Shown here piece after piece: positions 1-4,464 of a stretch of DNA of 9,514 nt (positions are counted from its first letter, which is position 1; every line of letters begins with the position of its first letter). Position numbers and translations under genes: made by a program. The notes under the pieces are model-generated. The model worked only from the letters and a program-made list of their open reading frames with translations, was not told where the DNA came from and made no database searches. The DNA is from Deferribacteraceae bacterium. Its GTDB lineage: Bacteria > Chrysiogenota > Deferribacteres > Deferribacterales > JAISNW01. The DNA lies in assembly GCA_031278965.1 (NCBI GenBank), contig JAITJJ010000177.1, positions 1 to 9,514 of the forward strand. The letters run 5' to 3'.

Positions 1-1173
1 CAAAAAGGTGACAAGGAGAGCAACAATAAGCACAAAAATGATTGTATGCAATGCGTTTAGCTGAGTGAGCTTGCTGCTGAGCCATAGGGCAAGCTGCGTG
101 GATTGGAAACCGTTTGCAATAGCAAACCCTCCCCCGAAAAGGAGAACTATATCCCAAGGTATCTTAACGGCGGTCTTCCACTCCAGAATATGTATCCCTT
201 TTTTGAAATCCACCGGAACCAGGAACAGAAGCATTGCTCCACTAATAGCAATGGTAGTGTCGGAAATATATGCCTTAAAAAAATCTGTTTTGATGAACCC
301 TCTGGAAATCCACATAAGAGCCATAAGGATCCCTATTATGGCGACAGATATCTCCGCCCTGCTCATAGGACCAAGTTTTTCAATCTCTCTGTCTATAACA
401 TCACGACTACCAGCCAACTTTAGATCCCCCATACGGAAGAGAACTTTTGTGAGGAGCAGCCAAGCTACGGCAAGCATAATTACAGCAAACGGAAGACCAA
501 ACATGAGCCATTGAACAAAGGCGATGTCAATTTTATACAGATTAAGCACCATCCCCTTCATAATGGAGTTTGGAGGGGTGCCTATCAGAGTGGCGACGCC
601 GCCGATGGATGCGGCATAGGCGACGCCTATCATTAAAGCCTTGGCAAAGTTGGTGGATTTTTTATTTTCCGGCTTCCCGTTATGAATATCTTTAATGGAG
701 AGCCCCGTGATCTGGGAAATTACTGCTATCCCTATGGGAACCATCATAACTGCGCAAGCAGTGTTGCTTATCCACATGGAGAGGAATGCCACGGCAATCA
801 TAAACCCTAAAACCATATGGGAGGGGGATGTGCCCACTATGCGGACAGTTTGCAGAGCTATACGCCTGTGCAGATTCCAATGCTCCATTGCCACTGCCAG
901 GAAAAAACCACCGATAAAAAGGTAGACAACTTCATTGGCATACGCGGTGGTAGCCTGTGACGGTTTGAGAACCCCCAGAGCAGGATATAGCAGAATTGGC
1001 AGGAGCGCCGTAGCGGGAATAGGAATTGCTTCAGTAATCCACCAAACTGCCATAAGCGCCGTAACCGCCGCAACCGACCATGCCTCCGGCTTCATCCCAT
1101 CAGGCACCGGAAGCAATAGCATAATAATAAAGAGAAGCGCTCCCAAAAACAAACCGATTTTTTTACCGTTCAT
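1..1173 (-). CDS. DASS/SLC13-family carboxylate:sodium symporter, C-terminus cut by window edge
   Basis: Inner-membrane transporter of the divalent anion:sodium symporter family, which imports di- and tricarboxylates such as succinate or malate (sometimes sulfate) with sodium. 391 codons are present and the frame is still open at base 1; family members are about 450-500 aa, so roughly the last fifth is missing. Seen: a start at 1173 with AGGAG at 1179-1183, five bases upstream; strongly hydrophobic segments throughout; WWITEAIPIPATALLP (residues 44-59); WISNTA (134-139), which carries the Ser-Asn-Thr motif that binds sodium and carboxylate in this family; and GTPPNSI (198-204). The second Ser-Asn-Thr repeat would lie outside the window. 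The gene has its own 408-bp upstream gap containing a perfect inverted repeat at 1228-1244 and does not look co-transcribed with thyX. The family is clear; the substrate is not. Confidence 0.9.
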   Translation of the reverse strand, partial: MNGKKIGLFLGALLFIIMLLLPVPDGMKPEAWSVAAVTALMAVWWITEAIPIPATALLPILLYPALGVLKPSQATTAYANEVVYLFIGGFFLAVAMEHWNLHRRIALQTVRIVGTSPSHMVLGFMIAVAFLSMWISNTACAVMMVPIGIAVISQITGLSIKDIHNGKPENKKSTNFAKALMIGVAYAASIGGVATLIGTPPNSIMKGMVLNLYKIDIAFVQWLMFGLPFAVIMLAVAWLLLTKVLFRMGDLKLAGSRDVIDREIEKLGPMSRAEISVAIIGILMALMWISRGFIKTDFFKAYISDTTIAISGAMLLFLVPVDFKKGIHILEWKTAVKIPWDIVLLFGGGFAIANGFQSTQLALWLSSKLTQLNALHTIIFVLIVALLVTFL

Positions 1174-1227
1174 AAACACTCCTATTTTAAGTTTAATTAG
1201 TATTGGCGGTCAAATTAAGCTATAATA

Positions 1228-1244
1228 TTGATGCTATACATCAA
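1228..1244. promoter_or_regulatory. Operator-like perfect inverted repeat upstream of the transporter gene
   Basis: TTGATG and CATCAA form 6-bp arms around CTATA, about 55 bp upstream of the transporter start. This suits a binding site for a dimeric regulator. The half-sites resemble FNR-type sites, but the spacing is seven bases instead of four, so FNR is not claimed. Confidence 0.35.
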
Positions 1245-1424
1245 GAATAAAACAGTGTATTATTATAGAATAATCCGATACCCCTTAATCAGTTACCTTA
1301 ATTGAAATTTTACAAATTAGCAAGATAAAAAATAAAAAAAATAAGATTCATTCAAAATAAAAAGTATGCAGTAAAAATATAATCTGAATTTGAAAACTGA
1401 AAAATGCGGGAGATTAAAAAATTT

Positions 1425-1452
1425 TTGATAAGTTTGAAAAGTATCCTAATAT
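1425..1452 (+). promoter_or_regulatory. Possible sigma-70 promoter for a small RNA
   Basis: TTGATA (1425-1430), a 16-bp spacer and TAATAT (1447-1452) would start a transcript near 1459. No protein gene lies on this strand before 2764. The region is very AT-rich, so such a match can arise by chance. Confidence 0.3.
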
Positions 1453-1458
1453 AAAATG

Positions 1459-1511
1459 TTCGTTGTAAGCGAAAGGGACCTCTGCTAACGGAGAAACCGC
1501 AGTTTTATTTT
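1459..1511 (+). ncRNA. Candidate small RNA, about 50 nt, ending in a terminator-like hairpin
   Basis: A GC-richer island in AT-rich DNA. It follows a plausible promoter and ends in a bulged hairpin: CTG (1482-1484), bulge CTAA, CGG (1489-1491), loop AGAAA, then CCGCAG (1497-1502), followed directly by TTTTATTTT (1503-1511). I do not recognise the family, and it matches no riboswitch or known sRNA that I can recall. A 10-codon frame (ATG at 1456, TAA at 1486) runs through it without a ribosome binding site and is probably chance. Confidence 0.25.
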
Positions 1512-1581
1512 AAAAACAACGTAAAATTTAATTTTAAAGTTTTTTTGACGGACTTGGCGGCGCCGGGGCGCTGTAAGACTT

Positions 1582-2286
1582 CTAACTTAACAACTTTTTA
1601 AATCTGCTGCGGACTTCTTTTGCCCGCCCGCAAGTCATACTCCCTTCACTGCATATCCCCGCCGCACATGCTGGACCAGCGCCGGAGAATACGGATGGAG
1701 CGGCGGCGTGCGCCAACTTCAGCATCTCTATGGCAAGTTCTCTTATCTCCCACTGAGAGCGCTCACAACAGCGCAAGCGGAAAAAGTGCAGAAGTTCCCT
1801 GGCGTTCATGGTGATAATTATCTTGGTTTCACACGAATTCGGCAGAAGATAGCGGGCATCTTCTTTAGGAACACCTAACTCCTCCAACTTTGAATAACTG
1901 TCGGCTATAATGTCCATAGCTTTACGGAACTCTTTCGCCGCCTCTTCCCTTTCAAGAACAGACGGGGGGATTATATAAGAAAAATCTTTGTGTAAAACGT
2001 AGCGTTGGGATTTTTGGGAGTAACTAGCTATGCGGTGGCGGACAAGTTGATGAGTTAACGTTCTTGAAACGCCCTCCGCTCCGAATGTAAATGAAAGGTG
2101 CTCAAACACTGAAGTATGCCCCATAGAGGAAATTTTGGCAATGAATTTGCCTTGCTCGCCGGCGCTTATAGCTTCTTTTAAAGAGTCGATGTCTGCACCG
2201 GAGTAACAGAGCTTTGCCGCCAACGCCGCAGTTTCAACTCTGTTGGTCTGTGAAAGGAGGGTAACTTTAAGGCGTTTTTCCCTCAT
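1582..2286 (-). CDS. thyX: Flavin-dependent thymidylate synthase ThyX
   Basis: Makes dTMP from dUMP in the cytoplasm using FAD, NADPH and methylenetetrahydrofolate; it replaces ThyA and regenerates tetrahydrofolate directly. The protein is 234 aa, normal for the family (about 220-250). Seen: the diagnostic RHRxxSxxxxSxR signature as RHRIASYSQKSQR, shortly before mid-protein; a following block with ARYLLPNS, then NARELLHFFRLRCCERSQWEIR, which matches the conserved FAD/dUMP-binding region (the run is quoted only in outline: N-A-R-E-L, H-F-F, E-I-R). The C-terminal tail has cysteines at 207, 212 and 219 in a GPxC...C...CG pattern, as in many ThyX proteins from anaerobes. The start at 2286 lacks a strong Shine-Dalgarno (only AGG about ten bases upstream). 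It lies 87 bp downstream of rpmE on the same strand and may share its promoter. Confidence 0.95.
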   Translation of the reverse strand: MREKRLKVTLLSQTNRVETAALAAKLCYSGADIDSLKEAISAGEQGKFIAKISSMGHTSVFEHLSFTFGAEGVSRTLTHQLVRHRIASYSQKSQRYVLHKDFSYIIPPSVLEREEAAKEFRKAMDIIADSYSKLEELGVPKEDARYLLPNSCETKIIITMNARELLHFFRLRCCERSQWEIRELAIEMLKLAHAAAPSVFSGAGPACAAGICSEGSMTCGRAKEVRSRFKKLLS

Positions 2287-2304
2287 AGTTATATAACCTG
2301 ATTT

Positions 2305-2335
2305 CAGGGCTTCCGCAGACCCGTTACAGGGCTTC
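2305..2335. repeat. 9-bp direct repeat in the thyX leader
   Basis: CAGGGCTTC occurs at 2305-2313 and 2327-2335, exactly 22 bp apart (two helical turns), in the gap between rpmE and thyX. A short palindrome CCTGATTTCAGG (2297-2308) overlaps the first copy. This could be a paired protein site or an RNA structure in the thyX leader; the sequence alone does not decide. Confidence 0.3.
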
Positions 2336-2373
2336 TATACAGCTAAGAGAGGTGCGTTTCCGCAACTTCATAA

Positions 2374-2622
2374 TTATTTTGCTTTGCGGGTCTTTTTGCC
2401 TTTTTCCGGTTCAGGTGCAGGTTCAACTTTTGCATATTTGCGCATATACTTTTCAACACGTCCGGCGGTATCCACAAATTTCTGTTTTCCTGTGAAAAAC
2501 GGGTGACACTTGGAACAGATTGCTATTCCGGTCTTTTGAGCGGTGGAACGGGTAACTATCTCCGCTCCGCACGCACATTTAAAAGTAACTTCGTTGTATT
2601 TCGGGTGTATCCCTTCTCTCAT
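2374..2622 (-). CDS. rpmE: 50S ribosomal protein L31, zinc-binding type
   Basis: Ribosomal protein L31, which helps bridge the two subunits of the 70S ribosome. The protein is 82 aa. Seen: the start MREGIHPKY typical of L31; zinc ligands Cys16, Cys18, Cys36 and Cys39 (CACG and CSKC), marking the zinc-containing (C+) form; HPFFTGKQKFVDTAGRVEKY, the conserved C-terminal core. The last 15 or so residues are a Lys/Glu/Pro-rich extension common in L31 variants. AGGAGA at 2628-2633 is a good ribosome binding site six bases from the ATG, and a strong promoter lies just upstream (2661-2688). It is the first gene of a likely rpmE-thyX unit and is divergent from the repressor gene. Confidence 0.97.
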   Translation of the reverse strand: MREGIHPKYNEVTFKCACGAEIVTRSTAQKTGIAICSKCHPFFTGKQKFVDTAGRVEKYMRKYAKVEPAPEPEKGKKTRKAK

Positions 2623-2660
2623 TACGTTCTCCTAAATAACACTTTTAGCTCGGAATACGG

Positions 2661-2688
2661 ATTATAGCGTCAATTTTCTAAAGATCAA
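2661..2688 (-). promoter_or_regulatory. Sigma-70 promoter of rpmE(-thyX)
   Basis: Read on the minus strand: TTGATC (-35, plus 2683-2688), 16-bp spacer, perfect TATAAT (-10, plus 2661-2666). Transcription would start near 2654, about 30 bases before the rpmE start codon. Confidence 0.65.
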
Positions 2689-2726
2689 GAAGAGTTTTTT
2701 GAATATTTTAAACATTTTCCTTTAAA

Positions 2727-2756
2727 TTTTTACAAAAAAGATGTAAAAAAATACAT
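2727..2756. promoter_or_regulatory. Operator-like overlapping inverted repeats before the repressor gene
   Basis: TTTTTACA (2727-2734) and TGTAAAAA (2742-2749) form perfect 8-bp arms around seven bases; ATGTA (2741-2745) and TACAT (2752-2756) form a second pair sharing the middle half-site. The result is three TACA/TGTA half-sites in 30 bp directly in front of a helix-turn-helix gene, as expected for an autoregulatory operator. A modest promoter, TTGAAT (2699-2704) N17 TTAAAT (2722-2727), would place the transcription start inside this array. The surrounding A/T richness weakens the case. No Shine-Dalgarno precedes the ATG at 2764. Confidence 0.4.
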
Positions 2757-2763
2757 AAGATTT

Positions 2764-3153
2764 ATGGATATAAGTGAACGCGTCCGTCAGATACGGACAT
2801 CAAAAGGCTGGTCGCAGCAGGAAGCGGCAAATATACTTGGGGTTACTGTGGACAGAGTAAGGAATCTGGAAACCGGCAGGGTAAAAAATTTTACCACGGA
2901 TGAGATGGTCAATTTTCAAATCTTAGGAGTTTCCTCAAAATGGTTTCTTGCAGGGATTCCCCCGATATGGGCATCAGAGGACTCGGGCGGTTTTGTTCAA
3001 GTTCCATATTACGACCGTGTAACAAGAGATGTTCTACATACCAAAACAAGAGATGTTCTAGTTCAAGTTTCATATTACGACCGTGTAACGCTGCCGGATA
3101 TGCGGTATTTAGATCTCTTTCCGTCGTTCAAGTTTCATATTACGACCGTGTAA
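2764..3153 (+). CDS. N-terminal half of the split repressor: XRE DNA-binding domain plus repeat-encoded tail
   Basis: If translated, this 129-aa protein has the complete helix-turn-helix domain (about residues 1-55), native linker to about residue 77, then a tail made by the insertion: VQVPYYDRVT, 12 spacer-encoded residues, VQVSYYDRVT, more spacer sequence, and out-of-frame repeat residues up to the stop inside the third repeat. It lacks the S24 domain, hence the dimerisation and self-cleavage parts, so at most it would bind DNA weakly or act as a form that the SOS response cannot switch off. There is no Shine-Dalgarno before the ATG. This entry describes one product of the broken gene at 2764-3521. 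Confidence 0.5.
   Translation: MDISERVRQIRTSKGWSQQEAANILGVTVDRVRNLETGRVKNFTTDEMVNFQILGVSSKWFLAGIPPIWASEDSGGFVQVPYYDRVTRDVLHTKTRDVLVQVSYYDRVTLPDMRYLDLFPSFKFHITTV
2765..2781 (+). repeat. 17-bp exact direct repeat within the repressor gene, copy 1
   Basis: TGGATATAAGTGAACGC at 2765-2781 recurs at 3316-3332. Both copies are read as D-I-S-E-R, here at the protein N-terminus (MDISER) and again in the S24 domain (VDISER). They are 551 bp apart, or 420 bp (a whole number of codons) once the array is removed. Confidence 0.9.
2925..2942 (+). promoter_or_regulatory. Internal ribosome binding site and ATG that open the S24 reading frame
   Basis: AGGAG at 2925-2929 stands ten bases before an ATG at 2940-2942. 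That ATG is out of frame with the helix-turn-helix domain, but in the present array-bearing sequence it opens a stop-free frame through the whole array and into the S24 domain. It is the best Shine-Dalgarno in this locus. Whether it is used is unknown. Confidence 0.35.
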
Positions 3154-3521
3154 CCCCGTCCGCCGGAACAGGTATTGAAATCTTTGAAGAGGAGCCGGAC
3201 AGCTTGTATAATATCCCGACAGCTCTTTTGGGAGGGAAGGATCAGAATATTGTTGTGCTTAGAGTTTCTGGATATTCAATGACTTCGCGAATAGATGACG
3301 GCGACAGAATCTTTGTGGATATAAGTGAACGCACCCTCCGAGCGGAAGGAATCTATCTGCTTAGGGCAAACGATTCCTTTCTGGTTAAAATTGTTCAATG
3401 GAAGCCGGACGGGATAAAACTCATCTCTCAAAATAAAGATTTTGATTCTGTCACTCTCTCTGAAAGTAGCGGGGAGGTGCAGATCATCGGAAGAGTCGTA
3501 GGCTTATTTGCAAAGTTATAA
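2940..3521 (+). CDS. C-terminal half of the split repressor: S24/LexA-like autopeptidase domain
   Basis: This overlapping frame could give a 193-aa protein. The first 60 or so residues are read in a non-native frame, including Ser- and Cys-rich translations of the repeats (ILRPCN twice). From the third repeat on the native frame returns: VQVSYYDRVTPSAGTG, then the whole S24 domain with GYSM, the GDRIFVD strand and the catalytic Lys in FLVKI. The ORF ends with TAA at 3519-3521. It could dimerise and keep an intact Ala-Gly site but would have no DNA-binding domain. Expression depends on the internal start at 2940 or on another downstream start; neither is proven. Confidence 0.4.
   Translation: MVSCRDSPDMGIRGLGRFCSSSILRPCNKRCSTYQNKRCSSSSFILRPCNAAGYAVFRSLSVVQVSYYDRVTPSAGTGIEIFEEEPDSLYNIPTALLGGKDQNIVVLRVSGYSMTSRIDDGDRIFVDISERTLRAEGIYLLRANDSFLVKIVQWKPDGIKLISQNKDFDSVTLSESSGEVQIIGRVVGLFAKL
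2995..3154 (+). CRISPR. CRISPR-like mini-array inside the repressor gene: three 29-bp repeats, two unique spacers
   Basis: Repeats lie at 2995-3023, 3061-3089 and 3126-3154. Each starts GTTCAAGTT, has the core CATATTACGACC and ends GTGTAAC. Copies 2 and 3 are identical; copy 1 differs only at its tenth base (C at 3004 instead of T). The spacers, 3024-3060 (37 bp) and 3090-3125 (36 bp), are not copies of each other, so this is not a plain tandem duplication. Repeat and spacer sizes fit type I-B or type III arrays. The repeat ends GTT...AAC and contains a weak dyad (TTAC...GTAA), both common in CRISPR repeats. Unlike a normal array, the repeat is native coding sequence for the repressor linker, and there is no leader or cas gene in the window. 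An off-target spacer integration locus is the favoured explanation. Confidence 0.6.
3024..3060 (+). repeat. Spacer 1 with an internal direct repeat
   Basis: AAGAGATGTTCTA occurs at 3024-3036 and 3048-3060, the two ends of the 37-bp spacer. Counting the AAC before each copy, the match is 16 bp with a 24-bp period. The spacer is thus itself partly repetitive. Confidence 0.85.
3316..3332 (+). repeat. 17-bp exact direct repeat within the repressor gene, copy 2
   Basis: Second copy of TGGATATAAGTGAACGC, in the strand after the catalytic Ser of the S24 domain. A VDxSxR segment is normal at this place in S24 repressors, so this is likely the native copy and the start-codon copy the unusual one. Confidence 0.9.
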
Positions 3522-3551
3522 TTAATTTTGATGATTTGCAGAGAAGGTAGT

Positions 3552-3572
3552 ATTTCCTGATTGTAAGGAAAT
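3552..3572 (+). terminator. Weak hairpin after the repressor gene
   Basis: ATTTCCT (3552-3558) and AGGAAAT (3566-3572) form a 7-bp stem with a 7-base loop, 30 bases after the S24 stop. The T-rich stretch (ATTTTAT) begins only about eight bases later, so it is a poor Rho-independent terminator and may be something else. Confidence 0.3.
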
Positions 3573-3610
3573 CCGAAGAATTTTATACCTTAACCCTTTT
3601 TTACTTAGAG

Positions 3611-3645
3611 CTATGCATAGGCAATTTTAATTTCCTATTAAAATT
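3611..3645. promoter_or_regulatory. Palindrome and A/T hairpin upstream of livG
   Basis: CTATGCATAG (3611-3620) is a perfect 10-bp palindrome. AATTTTAAT (3623-3631) and ATTAAAATT (3637-3645) form perfect 9-bp arms around TTCCT. Together they sit 25-60 bp before the livG start and could be a regulator site or a weak terminator. No clear -35/-10 pair is seen here. Confidence 0.3.
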
Positions 3646-3669
3646 ATTGTTTTCCTTTCCTCTAAAAAA

Positions 3670-4464
3670 ATGTTAATCTTATTCATTATGCAAGACAGCA
3701 ATATAATACTTGAGATAGAAAACCTTACCAAAACTTTTTATGCCCTTGTGGCCGTAAATAACGTTTCTTTTCAAGTGAACCGCGGGGAGATACTTGGAAT
3801 CATAGGTCCTAACGGGAGCGGGAAAACCACCCTCTTTAACTGCATTACCGGCGTTTATAAACCAGATGCGGGAAAGATTACTTATAAGGGGGAAAATATT
3901 GCGGGACGATCGGTATATGATATTGCAAAGATGGGAATTCGCCGCACCTTTCAGACTATCCGACTCTTTAAGGATATGAGTGTTGCCGAAAACATATATT
4001 CCGGCTATTATACCCACGCAAAGCAGAATGTTTTTCACGCTCTAACCCACCTTGGAAGCTATAATAAAGATGAGACAGAGGTCTGGACAAAGGTGAAAGA
4101 GGCGGCGGAGTTTTTTGAGATCCAAAAATACCTTCGTCTTAAAGCTATGGATCTGCCATATGGGGTTCAGCGCAAGGTGGAGGTGGCGAGGGCGTTTATA
4201 TCAAACCCCAAGATCATCATTCTGGACGAGCCGGCCGCCGGCATGAACGATACGGAAAAAGTCGGGCTCAGCGCAATGATCGCCAAAATATCCGCAAGCG
4301 GGGTTACCGTTCTTATGATTGAGCATGATATGAATGTTCTTATGAACCTTTCCGAGCGGGTGATTGTGTTAAACAACGGCGGGCTTGTTACGTGCGGCCT
4401 CCCGCAGGAAGTGCAAAATAATCCTGAAGTTATAAATGCATATATGGGAGCGGATGTAAGGTGA
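3670..4464 (+). CDS. livG: Branched-chain amino acid ABC transporter ATP-binding protein LivG
   Basis: Cytoplasmic ATPase of a high-affinity importer for leucine, isoleucine and valine (or a related hydrophobic substrate). 264 aa from this start. Seen: Walker A GPNGSGKTT (residues 46-54); Q-loop region RRTFQTIRLF; a LivG-type signature YGVQRKVEVARAF in place of the usual LSGGQ; Walker B with IIILDEPAAGMN, the LDEPAAG form typical of LivG; and H-loop MIEHDMNVLM. The first ATG gives MLILFIMQDS; the ATG at 3688 (MQDSNIILEIENL) fits homologues better, though neither has a good Shine-Dalgarno, so the true start is uncertain. livF overlaps its stop by 4 bp. No binding protein or permease gene (livJ/K, livH, livM) is adjacent: the upstream neighbour is the split repressor. 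Confidence 0.93.
   Translation: MLILFIMQDSNIILEIENLTKTFYALVAVNNVSFQVNRGEILGIIGPNGSGKTTLFNCITGVYKPDAGKITYKGENIAGRSVYDIAKMGIRRTFQTIRLFKDMSVAENIYSGYYTHAKQNVFHALTHLGSYNKDETEVWTKVKEAAEFFEIQKYLRLKAMDLPYGVQRKVEVARAFISNPKIIILDEPAAGMNDTEKVGLSAMIAKISASGVTVLMIEHDMNVLMNLSERVIVLNNGGLVTCGLPQEVQNNPEVINAYMGADVR

Larger units (their letters stand above)
1174..1581. other. 408-bp AT-rich intergenic region between the transporter gene and thyX
   Basis: No credible protein gene on either strand. It serves as leader of the transporter gene and 3' flank of thyX, both on the minus strand. It contains a perfect inverted repeat (1228-1244), a TATAAT hexamer on the minus strand (plus 1262-1267) without a convincing -35, a small-RNA candidate on the plus strand (about 1459-1511), an A/T-only palindrome (1522-1536, 7-bp arms around one base) and a GC-rich patch (about 1555-1572) just after the thyX stop. 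No good Rho-independent terminator for thyX is visible: the GC-rich patch could pair but is not followed by a U-run on the thyX transcript. Confidence 0.6.
2764..3521 (+). pseudogene. CI/LexA-like repressor gene (XRE helix-turn-helix + S24 peptidase domain) split by a CRISPR-like insertion
   Basis: Together the two frames encode a phage-CI-type repressor: an N-terminal XRE DNA-binding domain (residues about 1-55; GWSQQEAANILGVTVDRVRN is the helix-turn-helix), a linker, then a LexA-like S24 domain. In the S24 part I see the Ala-Gly self-cleavage site (PSAGTG), GYSM with the nucleophilic Ser followed by a DDGDRIFVD block, and a catalytic Lys in the segment DSFLVKIVQW. Such repressors cleave themselves on RecA activation. 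The frame breaks because 131 extra bases lie in the linker: three 29-bp repeats and two spacers (2995-3154). The N-terminal frame stops at 3151-3153; the S24 part continues one frame over. Keeping one repeat gives an intact 208-aa protein. No phage genes flank it. It may be inactive, or its halves may be made separately. Confidence 0.8.

Noticed and set aside
65..1073. Several ORFs on the plus strand and in other minus frames over 65-1225
   Set aside because: They are shadows of the membrane transporter reading frame at 1-1173, which has the family motifs and a good ribosome binding site.
1228..1244. FNR/ANR binding site
   Set aside because: The consensus needs four bases between TTGAT and ATCAA; here there are seven.
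1456..1488. Ten-codon ORF starting at 1456
   Set aside because: No ribosome binding site, very short, and it overlaps a probable RNA hairpin.
1555..1572. Rho-independent terminator of thyX
   Set aside because: The GC-rich patch can form only a short stem and is followed by A-rich, not U-rich, sequence on the thyX transcript.
3090..3153. Sequencing error as the sole cause of the frameshift
   Set aside because: The frame change equals the 131-bp insertion length and needs no single-base error. Misassembly of the repeats cannot be excluded from the sequence alone.
2995..3154. Simple tandem duplication or replication slippage as the source of the three repeats
   Set aside because: The sequences between the repeats are different, and a tandem duplication would copy them too. 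Slippage may explain only the internal repeat of spacer 1.
2995..3154. Transposon or IS insertion with target-site duplication
   Set aside because: The inserts are only 36-37 bp, have no terminal inverted repeats or transposase, and the duplication is 29 bp, far longer than usual for IS elements (2-14 bp).
2995..3154. A remnant of an ordinary CRISPR array with a foreign repeat
   Set aside because: The flanking protein joins correctly through one repeat copy (VQV-YYDRVT followed by PSAGTG), so the repeat is native gene sequence rather than imported array sequence.
4149..4190. Degenerate ABC signature in LivG as a sign of inactivation
   Set aside because: YGxQR in place of LSGGQ is normal for LivG proteins.
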